DNA of 64,000 bases, taken from NCBI RefSeq assembly GCF_009727055.1, contig NC_052350.1:27691787-27755786 (forward strand), in the 5' to 3' direction. Both the position numbers and the translations under genes were made by a program. Positions 34,201 through 45,797 of the stretch are shown here, piece after piece. Source of the DNA: Benincasa hispida. Taxonomy: Eukaryota > Streptophyta > Magnoliopsida > Cucurbitales > Cucurbitaceae. Position 1 is the stretch's first letter. Each line of letters begins with the position of its first letter. Below the pieces are notes generated by a model. That model worked only from the letters and a program-made list of their open reading frames with translations, had not been told where the DNA came from and did not search any database.

Positions 34201-36643
34201 CCAGTGGCCTAACAGTTGGATTAACTGCATTCCTCTCATCCTAAACTCTTACAAATTTTGTCATGGTCAATGACTGAAGGTATCATTGGTCATTTCTACA
34301 GGATGTGGCTAGCCCACTAGATTGTGCAGAAAACTGTTCTTGTGGTATGCATTGATATCCATCAGTATGTTTCAGAAAGCTGTAGAGGAACTATTGTGAC
34401 CATGGGTGTCATTCTCTAATCTGGCTTTTGGATACTTCAATTTATGTGGGTTTTTTTTTATGACAGTTTATTTCCTGTGAGCTTTTTGGCATGGTCTTGC
34501 TGATCCTCCCAGGTGTCATTCGACCGCAGAATTCTGTATACTGGCTTGGGTTGGTTAATGCTGTGAGATCATTTTGATTCTAGCTTGTATGTGTGCATTT
34601 AAAATTGGGCTATTGGTGGACGTCCTTCCTCATTGCCAGGACATCAGCACAGAGTTTTTGTTTCTTCAAGGCTTGTGGTTTTGGGTGCAATGCTGGGTTC
34701 ATGGAAAATTGGAAATAGATTATTTATAGGCTATGGCTGTGGATTTACATGTACTAACATTGCACATGTGGAAAACAGGACATGTGTGCATCGCAAGTAG
34801 CCATGGTTTTGCTATCTTATTTGCTTCTGTTAAAATTTCTCATGATATGGGTGGTAACATATTGAACCTACACAAGCAGTTATCATCAGAACTTTCTCTC
34901 TTGTCTGCATCTTTGCACTTTCTTTTGTCTGTTCACAGAGGAGATGCCAACAACGAATGGCAATGGTTGTCAATTTTTTTGGTTGGTCATTTTGCAGTTG
35001 TTTCAGGGAAAATCTATGGAGATATATGGTTGTTGTACTGCGAATGATTTCCCCATACAGCCTGTTACTTTTCTTAATATCTTATAAACCCACTACCTTC
35101 TTTATTTCAGGATATAGAATACATGCAGGTTCAGTTTCTCCAACACGACGTCGAGATGTTCACCGATATATTTCTGATTTTGATCATTCTGGTAATCTCA
35201 CTCGCGGTCGTGATTTTGGTGGTGGGAGGGATCTTGGTAGATATCGAGATACTTCACCTCATTACAGTCGAAGAATAAGTGGTGGCAGGCCATTTGGGAG
35301 AGGTGTTGATGGCCCTGCTCCTGGGCCATTTCGAGGGGAACGTAGTAAAAATAATCCAAATGTGCGTCCTAGGGATGGGGATTGGTATTGCTCAGATCCT
35401 CTGTAAGTACTAAGCTAGCACCCCAATTTGATTATATATATATATACACACACACATATATATAACAATGGATTTACTTCTGTTTTGTAAAGATAAACAT
35501 TAGTTGATAACCATGCTATTACACCTTTTAGTCATATGAACTGAAATTTATCCGTTGCATTGAATAGGATCTTCTATTATTATGCCTTCTGGTTGGTTGT
35601 TTTATTATTATTAATTTTGGAGTAGTAGATTACTGGATTCCATCAGTATGTTTATTCTTTTTATTATGTTTTACATAAATAATTTGGAGGTTGCTTTGCT
35701 TTAAAGTATTTTTTTCCATGCATATTGCTTATGGTTTTTTTTTTAGAAATGGCATATTGCTTTAATGGAATAGACTCTCGAACGTGTGCCAAATCTTGTA
35801 AGTGGATGATCAAGTTTGATGTTTCAGTTTCTTCCTTATTTAGCGTGTGGTATTATACTAAAATGAAGATTTTTTTTCCTAATTATTATTATTTTATTTT
35901 AATGCATAGCTTGGTGTACTTCCTTTCATTACATTGCTTCAAGGTGGTTTTCTTTTTTCAAACTGGTTGTATTTTTATTCTTCATTAGATGTGACAACCT
36001 AAACTTTGCAAGACGAGAATTTTGTAACAACTGCAACAGACCCCGCAATGGAGCCAGTGGAAGTCCTCGAAGAGGCTATGTTGGTCCACCATCCCTGCAT
36101 TCTCCTCCCAGACGCTTTGCTGCTCACCCAATTGAACGTTCTCCCGGCAGGACTCTTAATGAATATAGGTCTCCTCCCCGTAGTTGGGCCAGGGATGGTC
36201 CTAGGGAGATTGCAGCTGGTGGTCTGGCACCTCCGAGGTATGAAAGCAGGTATTCTGATCACCTGCGGAGAGATAGGGTGGACTATCTAGATGACAGCTT
36301 CAGAGGAAGATCCAAGTTCGACAGGCCACTTCCTTCGGCAGATTGGGCCCTTAGAGACAATGGAAGGGATGACTTCATCTCAGAGAGGAAGGGATTTGAA
36401 AGAAGGCCACCATCCCCCCCACCACTGTCATTGCTTCCTCAGCGTGGACGCTGGGCGCGTGATGTGAGAGAGAGGAGCCGTTCCCCAATCAGAGGTCCTG
36501 TCAGATCTCCATTGAGAGTCCCGCTACGGTCTCCATTAAGTAGCGGCCTTCCACCAAAAGACTTCCGTAGAGATGTTTTCGTTGAAAGGGAGCGGGATGA
36601 TAGGCGTGGCCTAGGACGAGATCGTGATGGAGGTCCATTTTAG
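31279..36643 (+). CDS. RanBP2-type zinc-finger, RS/RD-rich protein (3 exons, 384 aa)
   Basis: Exons 31279-31486, 35111-35402 and 35989-36643 join in frame (208+292+655 = 1155 nt) with GT-AG introns (GTTCG...TTTCAG; GTAAGT...TTAG). The start ATGGGTTCC has the context CGAAACG and follows a plausible 5' UTR. The protein has a Gly-rich N-terminus (residues 28-45), an Arg/Gly/Asp-rich middle, one RanBP2-type finger formed across intron 2 (W161-Y-C163-S-D-P-L-C168...C179-N-N-C182, with NLNFARR between), and a C-terminal half rich in R, D, S and P with RS/SP repeats (about 329-352) and ERERDDRR near the end. Such fingers bind single-stranded RNA, so a nuclear RNA-binding or splicing-associated role is inferred. 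This is the only intact host gene here. I do not assign a symbol. A further small exon in the 3.6-kb intron 1 cannot be excluded. Confidence 0.88.
32756..32831 (+). repeat. Perfect 38-bp tandem duplication in intron 1
   Basis: Two identical 38-bp units beginning CAACAATCATGCATTATGC at 32756 and 32794. Confidence 0.95.
33555..33977 (+). repeat. About 215-bp imperfect tandem duplication in intron 1
   Basis: Units at about 33555-33769 and 33770-33977 share ACCAATCATAA, CATGGTGAGGTGAGGG-like, CTGCCTTGTTGAGACTATTGG and CATCCAAGGGGTAA landmarks. A short indel separates them, so the duplication is older than the 38-bp one. Confidence 0.85.
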
Positions 36644-36649
36644 TGTTGA

Positions 36650-37700
36650 AACTTTTGCGATTTTCATGTTGCTTTCCCATGTAATTTTTTGTTAGTACAT
36701 CAGCACTCTGTAATCTGTGTTTAGAGCCGTGGAAAGAGGATGTTAAGAAGAGCTTGCTTGACTTTTCCTGACTGGTCCAGTGTGTTGAAACTAGGTGATG
36801 GGGTCGTTTATCTGCCTCGTGTGTTTCGTGTTTCTTATCATTTTATGTAGTTAGCAGCCAAGCAGAATTAGTGAAGCAAATGCTTTTAATATTCAGTGTC
36901 TGTAAACTTTGCCATCTTTGGTTTTGTTGGTTTGTCGGCTTCTGGGCAATAGTTTCGAATCATCATTATCCTTGCATAGATTTGGATTTTTTTTCAGATG
37001 TTTGGATTTTGTTTGGACTTGAAAAGAGCCCATTCCTGTTTGGACTTGGAGAGAGCCATTGCTAAGGTTGGCTTTCACACTATGTTTCTACACAAATTTG
37101 ACCCATTTTTGGTTTAGGGCTTGTGGTGTGTTAAGATAATATAGGGTTATTTTAACCTTCTGTTTTACTACCCACTAATACTTTCAATGACTCCATTCTT
37201 TGACAACCATCTCTAACAATAAACTTCGATGACCACTTCTGAAAGTCAATTCCTATAATCACTCTAACGGTTAACTCGAATGAAGACTATCCTCTGACAC
37301 CTAGTTTTTGTGAGGACCACCTCCGGCGATAACTTTGATGATTACTTTTGCTAATTTCGACAATCACCTATAGGGATTAGTCACGACACGACTAGTTGCA
37401 ATAATCACTCTTGCAACCAATTTATGATAATAATCTTCTTTTATAGTAATTTGACATTTTAATAGAATTAAATTAGAGAAAAAGATAAGAAATCTCAAGT
37501 GAATTTTCTACCATGGTTTATATATTTTAATTCAATTTATATAATGTAATAACTTATTTTAGTAGTGGGAACTCCTCTTCACCTTTGGTGACTTAGAGAA
37601 TAAGATAAGAAATCTCCCGATGAATGTTTTACAAATACCTGTACATTTTAATTTAATTTGATTCATACTATTTTCTTTTCATGAATTTTTTTAAAGGTGG
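36650..37700. other. 3' UTR and intergenic DNA after the zinc-finger gene
   Basis: The first 200-300 bp are T/G-rich and look like 3' UTR. Around 37200-37430 there is a quasi-repetitive tract of short CGATGACCACTT-like units. A direct repeat of about 25 bp (GAGAAAAAGATAAGAAATCTC-like) occurs at about 37474 and 37597. No gene seen. Confidence 0.5.
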
Positions 37701-37734
37701 AGTATTCTTTTGGAAGGAACTTTATGGAGTAGGT

Positions 37735-37890
37735 GTTAGAGTTGCCGAAGGAGAGATGAGCAACTTCAAGGCAAATCATACTACCCATTGCAAATCCAAC
37801 ATTGGACCATAATGGCGTATTGCATGATCCACAACCTTGTAAATAGGGAGATGAGTGATAATGAGTGGGTTCGGATGAGGTGGACACAAA
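37735..37890 (+). pseudogene. PIF/Harbinger (HARBI1/ALP1-like) nuclease fragment
   Basis: The plus strand encodes GKSYYPLQIQHWTI and then MAYCMIHNLVNREM (about 37770-37850), the well-conserved C-terminal block of PIF/Harbinger-type DDE nucleases. Upstream, KERxATSR-like residues match the same family after one frameshift and a TGA where Trp is expected. Only this tail survives, so it is a relic of a DNA transposon or of a domesticated homologue. Confidence 0.6.
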
Positions 37891-38089
37891 TTCGGCTACC
37901 ACTTGGGGGACAATATTTGAATTGTAACCTAATCCTATGTATACTTTGCATGTCCACCAATACTGGTACATCTCAAAATGACCAAATAGACGGATAATAA
38001 CGTAATTTAAAATCCAAACACATTTTTATAAATTGGTGGAACAGGTGCATCTATTAAGATTTTGAAATATGATATTTAAGGTAGCATTA

Positions 38090-40942
38090 TGTAGCAACTT
38101 GACTTTCTAGGATTGGTACGGACCATTACTACATGCATGCATAAATCTCAAAACGACTCTTTCACAACATATAACTAAAATCAAAAGAATTTCATAAAAT
38201 AAATTACTTTTACAAAAATCCGAATAATTGGAAATCGTTGATGGGTCCCCTTAATACGTAAATTCAAATAAGAAACATAATTAAAATTCCAAACATTTGA
38301 CTGTTAACAACTGTAACATGAAAAACATGTACGGAAGCTTCTGTCTGGTCCCAATGGCATGATTACGGATTCTTCTTTTTATTCGCTAGTTTGTCTTGCC
38401 AACATATCATAAGAAAGGGTGAGTATAAAAATAATTAACAAGTGACCCACTACTGGACTCATTAGATGATCATTAACCTTCCTATCGAGACATAGGTACA
38501 TAAGGGGCAAACCCAAAGACACTCTTTCATAGGCAGTGATCCTGTAGGAACACATATCATGGCAATCTAGTGATCCCGAAGGAACACATATCATGACACA
38601 GTTTAGTGAACTCGAAGGAACATAAATCATAGCAATAGTGGTGATCTGCTGGGGAAACTGAATCAGTCATAAATGGTGAACCTAAAGGTTTACAAACATA
38701 CAATGTATACAGCCCGATAGGAATACTAACAATCACCATCAGTCCAATATGCAATATACAATATCTAAATTTCGTATCAAATCATAGACATGTTACCATG
38801 ACCTTAATAACATAACTCATAGGTTTTCAGAACACCTCAATGGTCCATCCTCTGGCAAGTCATAGCAAATCATTTCATCATAATAATATCACGTTTTCAC
38901 ATGTATACATAATCTTAACATCAACTTGATTAGGGCCCCTGTCCAAAGTAACACTAAGAATCGACCTAAACCAACAACAATTTAATATTAGTCCTTACCA
39001 ACACTACCAATCGAAAAATCACCTCAAAACTCCCTATCGCTTATTTAAAATTCGCCCAAAAACACCAAAACTCTGTTGGACAAAGGCTCAAACTTTTCTA
39101 AGAACTCAAAAACTCCGTTCTAACCTCCAAAACATAATGGGCACCTATTAAATTAGCCAAAACTCAATTGGCATTCAAAACTCCTTCAAGAAATCCACAA
39201 ACGCTTACCAAAATTGCCAAAATTGGTCTTTGATATTGTTGGACAACATGCTTTTAACTTCAAAACTTCTCTCAAAACTCGAATTTAAAGCCCAAACAAA
39301 ATGGGTAACCCCAAATTAGCCTCAATACTTGATGAGTTATCAAGAACTACCGCAAAACAACTCCAAACTTACAAGATAAAGTACCTACCAAAATCTAACC
39401 AAAATTCAGCGATGTCCGGTGATTCACAATAGTAACGCCTGACGAAGAATGGCAACGGGATCGATGGCGAGTAGCAGACCCATGAGACGGTAAGTTACAG
39501 ATTTGACGTGATGGCTTCTGGCGAGACCTGGCGACGACGCGATTGGGCAAATGGATACGAGCGACAACAGTGATTGATTGGTAGACGACAACAACGAAGG
39601 AGCTACTGGCCAGCGGTTAGTGTGACTGAAAATAAAGGAGGGAGGAAATGTGGTCTGCATGTGAGGGAGAAACTTGTAGGGAAGGTGTCTAGTGTCGCAA
39701 CCCTACAATGACTGAATGGGTTGAGACTCCCACAAAGTGGACAAGACAAGAAGCAAGCATGATGACATCTAAAAGGGTGTCATCCATTAGGCCAAAAAAT
39801 GTGCAGGAGAAGTGAAGTGCCATGATGCGACCGAGGAGGACGATGCATCATCTAACACACAAAGAAGAGTGAGTAAACATGTCAAGTTGAACATCAAATA
39901 AGAAGACAAGCCCAATGTCATCGGTGGTGTCAATGACAAGCTTATTGGGGGTTAGATGGGTCTCGGGCCATGACCTTGGAAGTTAAGGTCTCGTCGCGAG
40001 TTTGGACGAGCGACTCTATAGTTAGATACATATTGAGGAAATATGAAAGCACGCTGAATCTTAATCAATCAGAGTTCAGAAGAAAGCTCTACGCTGGTGA
40101 GTGACCGTTCGCCATAATCCATATGCATGGGTGGTAGATTAAGAAATGTTCATAAATCACTATAGTGGAAGCCATGGTGTTGGCTCTCAACCACCCCTGG
40201 GCCTTAGTGCCTAAGTCCCTAAGTGAGCTTCCGTGTGTCATGGCATGAGCGAGTGTTGCAGGACGAGTGTCTCGAACAACTTCCAATGAGGAGGAGTAAC
40301 TCAAGGACAGTGTTAAGTGGCACAGGTATGCCGACATTGCACCTTCTCGACAAGAATGGAGGTTGGTATATATGCTCGGGAAGTGGCACGATGTCTTTAA
40401 ACGACATGGTATGGTCAAAACTGTCGTCATGCCACGATGATGTTCATATTGATGATTGTCCCGTTGGTCTCGATAAATATGAATGATCTGAGAGTCGGTT
40501 CTCAATAGTTGTGTCCCTATGTGAAATGAAACTGTATGTCATCCTAAGTTTTGGGGTGGCATCCTTGAATACCGATGGACACCCGACGAGCGTCGAAAAA
40601 TTAATCTTGTCTCAGCTAGAAGCAAGACTTATCCCGGTTGGCAAGTTTAGCTAGTTCCTAACTCAAGATGAAGCATGAAGATTACAGTGAGTTTGATAAA
40701 GTAGGATTGACCCAGTGATAGGTCAGGACTCATACTGGTAAGGTCCTGACTCGATATAAGGAATGGGATGATCGAGTGGTCGAGAACTAAGGTGAAAGAT
40801 AAATGGTGGAATGTACGAAGGGGCGACATATATTGTTGAGATGAGCTAAGTTGTAAGCATTAAGTTGAAAACACACGGTTAAAACAATGTCACTGGTGAG
40901 CGGAACAATGCTCTCTAGTACGAATAGTCGAATGGATGTTCT
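38090..40942 (-). mobile_element. LTR family D, left piece
   Basis: Begins TGTAGCAACTTGACTTTC and CTACATGCATGC, in the style of gypsy-1 LTR starts, and is cut at about 40942 by the copia-C LTR. Its last 1.24 kb (39698-40942) is repeated at 53592-54828. The orientation is taken from the right piece, which has a PPT. Open frames on both strands at 40089-40505 are not convincing proteins. Confidence 0.6.
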
Positions 40943-42420
40943 ATTGGGTTTGATGCCCTAAATCTCTTAGGGTCCTATAGTTTGTAAATGTTATGTACAA
41001 AATCATTGTTTATTTAATAAAATATATGATATTTTATTCCAATTTTTTGTTGCATTAATCACAAACCAATAAACTAGGTTTCATGGTTATCTAGTAACTT
41101 AAACATATATGTAGAGACATACAGATAGATCATGTTTTAAGTGATAACCTAAACGGATAAGCCTGGATATCTTATCCTGGTGACACTACGAGTATGGCCC
41201 GCTTTGTAGATGTTACAATTGTTGTAAAGTGCTACAATGATCTGATCTTGATCAATCATGTGGAGACATATGAGCAGAGATATTCTATACAAAGGAGTTT
41301 GTATAAGACAGGACCACGAAATGAGTAGTCTCATTATATAACACCGTTCTTAATAGAGACTTCCATTTCATCAGGATGACCATAGGTAACACGACCTAAC
41401 TCTTGAGTGAGTTGTGAACTCCTACATATGAAGACGGTCCTTTAATTTGTATGGGTGAGAGTGATCAGATAGCTGACTCAACATATCTACCATTTTGGGG
41501 ATTCTTTTGATTGGGGAGCTGGGAACAAAACTACACAAGACGGAATTCATTCCTTCCCCAATGTTGAGGAAAGTAGATAAATTGGTTCTTTAAGGACTTA
41601 TTCTGGGGCTTGAACATTGTGGCACCACACCCTCTCCTGGCCGAGAGGGGTTAGTCCTAGTCCCACTATGATTTATTGTTCATTAGAGGAATCAGTGGTA
41701 CTTAAGTAGTTAGATGTAACTACAGGGAGAAAACGGTAATTTGGCCCGGCTGTACTTACGAGCAATTTGTGAAGGGTCATCGTAATATGGATTGGTTATA
41801 TCCAATGGACGCAGAAATATATCTTTAGTGTGAAGAGTGCAACTGTCGGTCTTTAGTGGAATGCCCGATAGTTAACAAATGGTGAATAAATTAATTACTC
41901 ATGAACTGTTGGAGCTTCAAGCTATAGGTCCATGAGTTCCCCTTGATAGCTCATCAGATTTTATTAGAATCAAGTTTTGGATTAATTTGAATTATTGAAA
42001 ATTAATAGAGGGAATTAATTATATATGATATAATTAAGTTTATGTAATTATATACTATATAATTATTATAATGTATTTGTTACATTATAATATAAATAAT
42101 TATGAGCGGAATTAAATGTTTGAATATGATTTAGATGTTAATTATATGAATAGATTTATATAATTAAAATTTAATGTAAATATGATTTATATTAAATACC
42201 ATAAGAGAGAGAAAAGAAACTATAGGTTATATATTGTATATGATACAATTTTAAACTATATGTTATATGTTATATATGATATATAACATATGATTGCATA
42301 ATATATAATATGACGATCGTGTAGTTAGCAAGCTTTATCGCTTAGTTACTACCTATGCGATCCTACGTATGCGATACGGAGACGCTAGCTAAATGATCGT
42401 TTAGGCGATGGTGCTTCGAA
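40943..42420 (+). mobile_element. Copia-C LTR, first copy
   Basis: Collinear with 55440-56870 through CACCACACCCTCTCCTGG-like and AGTTAGATGTAACTA landmarks. From 42311 it enters an ACGAT-type patch (GACGATCGTGTAG) and is broken by the solo T LTR at 42426; the same kind of patch resumes at 44464. Confidence 0.75.
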
Positions 42421-42425
42421 GCATC

Positions 42426-44458
42426 TGATGACATGCAGAAATGCATGTCATCTTAGGCCTTTTACTTAGAATTATGAAGGTTGTTAGGCAGAATATGCGG
42501 CAATTATACTAGGAATTCACGAGAAAGTGAGCTTGCATCGTTCAACATGATGAATCCTGGCTAACCCGTTATTATGCGTTCAATGTTCTATTTTTGTAGC
42601 TACTACAAGAAGTGGATGCAAACGCGAAAATCGGACCACTGCATAGACGACCGCATGTAGAGAAACTCTCCATCGCGAAGGAAAATGCGTCGATCAACGC
42701 ATGGATGTTGCAGTAATCAGCCGTATGCGTCCATCGAATGGGAGTTGCGCTCGTCAAGCAATTGCGGTCATCGTGTAGAGTTGCGGTATTAAGCGAATGC
42801 GGTCACTGAATGATTGCGACGACATGATAATGCATACTAATGGGATCAATACAAGGTTGGTGGAATAAACGAATCAATGAATCTACTTCGAGAAAATCAA
42901 AAGATGATGTTGACATCTCACCTATCACGCCGTTAGCGGCAGAGGTTCAGAAAGGACTAAACGCGCCGAATGTCAAAATCAGAGTAGTCCATCAATGCTG
43001 TCGACGATCCAAGCTCTATAAATAGAAGCTGATGAGCAAAATTCCAACTAGTCCGAGGATTATCCCTGCAACCCAGGGTTTTCCCTGCGATCCAGACAAA
43101 ATGCGTGAGAAGACGCTTGAGAGTTCTTCACCTCCTTCCTCTATTTCATGTGACGACCGGAGCTAGATCTCGGGAGAGTCAGCTCCACCACCCATCCATG
43201 GTACCACCGGCAGCCTTGACACACATTCACTGGAAGCAAGTCCGGTCACTTCATTTTCCTTTCTTTTCTTATATTGTATTGTATACATTTTGTGATTAAG
43301 GAATTAATGCAATTTGTTTTCAATGCATTTCTCTGTTTCCTTCGATTCGACCTCCATCTTCTTCCCTTAGTTTCTTTACTTTCATTGGAACACTTAGTGA
43401 GATTGCTTGGGTATCGCATACTTAGTCATATGGATTAGGGATATGAAGCATGTAGCAACCCACCGAGAGGTATGCGTTGCGTGAGTGTGTGAGTAACCTT
43501 ATTTGCTTAGTTTGAAGTTGAGCAACGACTGTCTATAGGCTAACACAATGCTTGTTTATGAGTAAAGTCAACAACAACCAACTGCCCGGGTGGGTAAGTG
43601 GTTGGTCGCATTAAGCAGTGTATGCATTGTTCACTAGAGATAAGAAAAATCTTAGGTTAGCAGAGTTCATGCGGTTACCTTGTCGTATGAGTGCTTCATT
43701 CATCATTTAGGCATACTTGGGAGAGTAGTCTAAAAACTAAATCTAAGACTCGGGAGAGCGGATTGGAATGCATAGGCAAGAATGGGGAACTTAGAGATAA
43801 GCTCCATTTTCTATACAGCGTATGCACCCTACAGATAGGATATTGCATGCATCCAGGAAGTAGGATAAGGTGGTATGCGGCTAGCACGTTCATGCGGAGA
43901 GAGCTAGTGAGCGAGTTATGGAGGTCTAGTTAGGCATAGGCTTCTCGGCATTATCGCAGATCCATCGCATATGTCCTAGAGACAGGTTCACGTGTATGTA
44001 GCATGATTGCATGGCTTGCGTTGACTAAGGTTGCCCTTGCGGTCACTCTTAAGGGTTGCAATGAAATCATCTCCCCATTTTATCTATTTTCCCATTCATT
44101 TATTTCATGTCAAGCGTTGTCGTGTCTCTACCTCTCATGCATATTCTCATTGCATTGTCTGTTAGCTTGGAGTATGATTAGAGTTAGTTTAGTAACCTTC
44201 CCATCCATTCTTTTATTTAAACCGTCGCATATACATCTCAGATCACTCGAGAAACTTACGTTTGCATTATACTTGGCGTGAGCGCAAGAAAACTTGTGAT
44301 AGGATGCATGGTCATCGAATTAATTTATTAATGCATATCCATTCCAACGCATGACCATCGACGCATGACTATCAACACACGTCTTAAGAATGTGCATCAC
44401 ATATTGCGTCCAAGGGATTTTAGTTGTCGAATATTTGACATCTAATTTCCCGTCACCA
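42426..44458 (+). mobile_element. Solo LTR of family T, copy T2
   Basis: Runs from TGATGACATGCAGAAATGC to CCCGTCACCA and is flanked by the perfect 5-bp duplication GCATC (42421-42425 and 44459-44463). There is no interior, so it is a solo LTR. Landmarks shared with T1 include AGAATATGCGGC near the start and AGATCACTC(T)GAGAAACTT followed by ATTATACTTGG near the end. Confidence 0.88.
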
Positions 44459-44463
44459 GCATC

Positions 44464-44720
44464 GTAGTCGTTTAGACGATCGCGGAAGGCGGGCGTTGTG
44501 CGGAGCGCGCTAAACGATCGTATACTTCAGGCTTCATCGCTTAGTAAAGGTACACAATCGTGTAGTAATAACTAAACGATTGTTTGGATTTTTCTAGACG
44601 ACCGTATAGTGAATTCTAAATGATCGGTTAACTCTGGGAGCGCTGGTAAGTGATAGAGCAAAGAGTTTGTTTTGTTTTATCGTCTAGACGATCGCGGAGT
44701 GCTTAGAACACGATGGATGG
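44464..44720 (+). repeat. ACGAT/CGATCG-rich patch in copia-C
   Basis: Contains TAGACGATCGCGGAAGG, TAAACGATCGTA, CAATCGTGTAG and TAGACGACCG variants. It is the continuation of 42311-42420 across the T2 insertion. Confidence 0.65.
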
Positions 44721-44729
44721 TTGGAGAAG

Positions 44730-45797
44730 CGATGCTTTGCTGAGCAGTTCAAGACCCGGTTCCCCTGTTTGAACCAGAGGCTCCTTGTCTTTGTAATAGT
44801 TAGCTTTCCTTTTTGTGTTTTAAGGCAATTTTACCCTGTTCATCAACTTTGATTGCTTATACATGTGATGTATGGTGCTTATATGCCAAAGTGTTTGTCA
44901 TATAGTTAAAAACCCACCTTAGGTTGCACAATTACTCATGCCTCATGTATTATAAATGTTATAATCGATCATGAAGAAATTACTTGAAAGCATGTGCATG
45001 GCATAAAATGTAAGAGTTATATTTTGCATGTAGTGAGCATTATCATGCATCATCCTTTAATTATAAATGTTATAGTCTAAGGGTGATGGAAGCATGTTTT
45101 GCTTGTTTCATTGCCGTTTTGTATAAGTGTTATATAAGAGAAGTAGCAATGAATGGACAATGCATTGAGCATGACACTTAGGCTGTTTATAAGCATTATA
45201 AATGCCTTGCATGTGTTAGCTTAGCATTGTGGTTGTTTCCATTTATAAGTGTTATAAAGGAAATTAGACCTAAAATCAATAATTCAGAGTTGCATGCGGA
45301 CTTAGGGTGAACTCAAGTTTTTAAAAGGGTTTTAAAATTGGATTGAGATAGACCTAAGTTCAAGTGGTTCTAAAGAGTTTAGTAACCTAGATTAATCTTT
45401 TAAAATCAGTTTAATAGGATTAAATTGGTTGGAATAAAAGATTAAATTTGTTGTAAACCTATCTATAAGGGACCTTTTGTCTATGACAGGTTATGGGCTA
45501 GGCTGGGGTTCTTAAGTTGACGGAAACGTAACACCCCTACCTTGAACCTACCTGGAAAGGTGAATTAGATATAGATTTTCAACAAGCATGCGACGATTTG
45601 GTCAAAGACTTCGTTAAAGAGTTTAATGGATGATGATTAAAAAGTTGTTCAACTATCCAAGGTAAAAGTTACTCTTGGGAAAACCTATAAGTCACTTAGT
45701 TAAATCCTTAGCCGTGTTTTTTTCTAAGTAAGCTAAACCCTAGGATTATAAAATACTCAGTGGGAGGAAGATGCATATCAGATATGTCTATGATTCC
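44730..45797 (+). mobile_element. Copia-C 5' leader, left part
   Basis: Non-coding leader. 45300-45600 aligns with the reverse complement of 62640-62930 (for example TTTAATAGGATTAAATTGG and AACACCCCTACCTTG). The part with repeated TTATAAATGTTATA units lies at 44940-45260. It stops at the ATTCC target site at 45793-45797. Confidence 0.65.
45793..45797. repeat. Target-site duplication ATTCC (left)
   Basis: ATTCC precedes the element start TGACACGGTG and recurs at 51331-51335 after its end TTATCA. The host copia-C leader is continuous across the two sites. Confidence 0.8.

Larger units (their letters stand above)
31487..35110 (+). other. Intron 1 of the zinc-finger gene (3.6 kb)
   Basis: Starts GTTCGTTATT and ends TTTATTTCAG. 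It contains two recent-looking duplications (32756-32831 and about 33555-33977) but no recognisable transposon domain. The codon split (G|GA, Gly70) keeps the frame across the intron. Confidence 0.8.

Noticed and set aside
34733..35406. Longer open frames spanning the end of intron 1 as alternative exons
   Set aside because: The only exon supported by splice sites and frame starts at 35111; the upstream parts have no domain and contain the acceptor pyrimidine tract.
36006..36290. Overlapping frames of 94 and 87 codons
   Set aside because: They are other frames of exon 3 of the zinc-finger gene.
40089..40505. Frames of 138 and 87 codons, with similar ones at 53958-54366, as conserved proteins
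   Set aside because: Both strands are open over the same LTR D segment and the frames shift between the two copies, so the similarity is that of the repeat, not of a protein.
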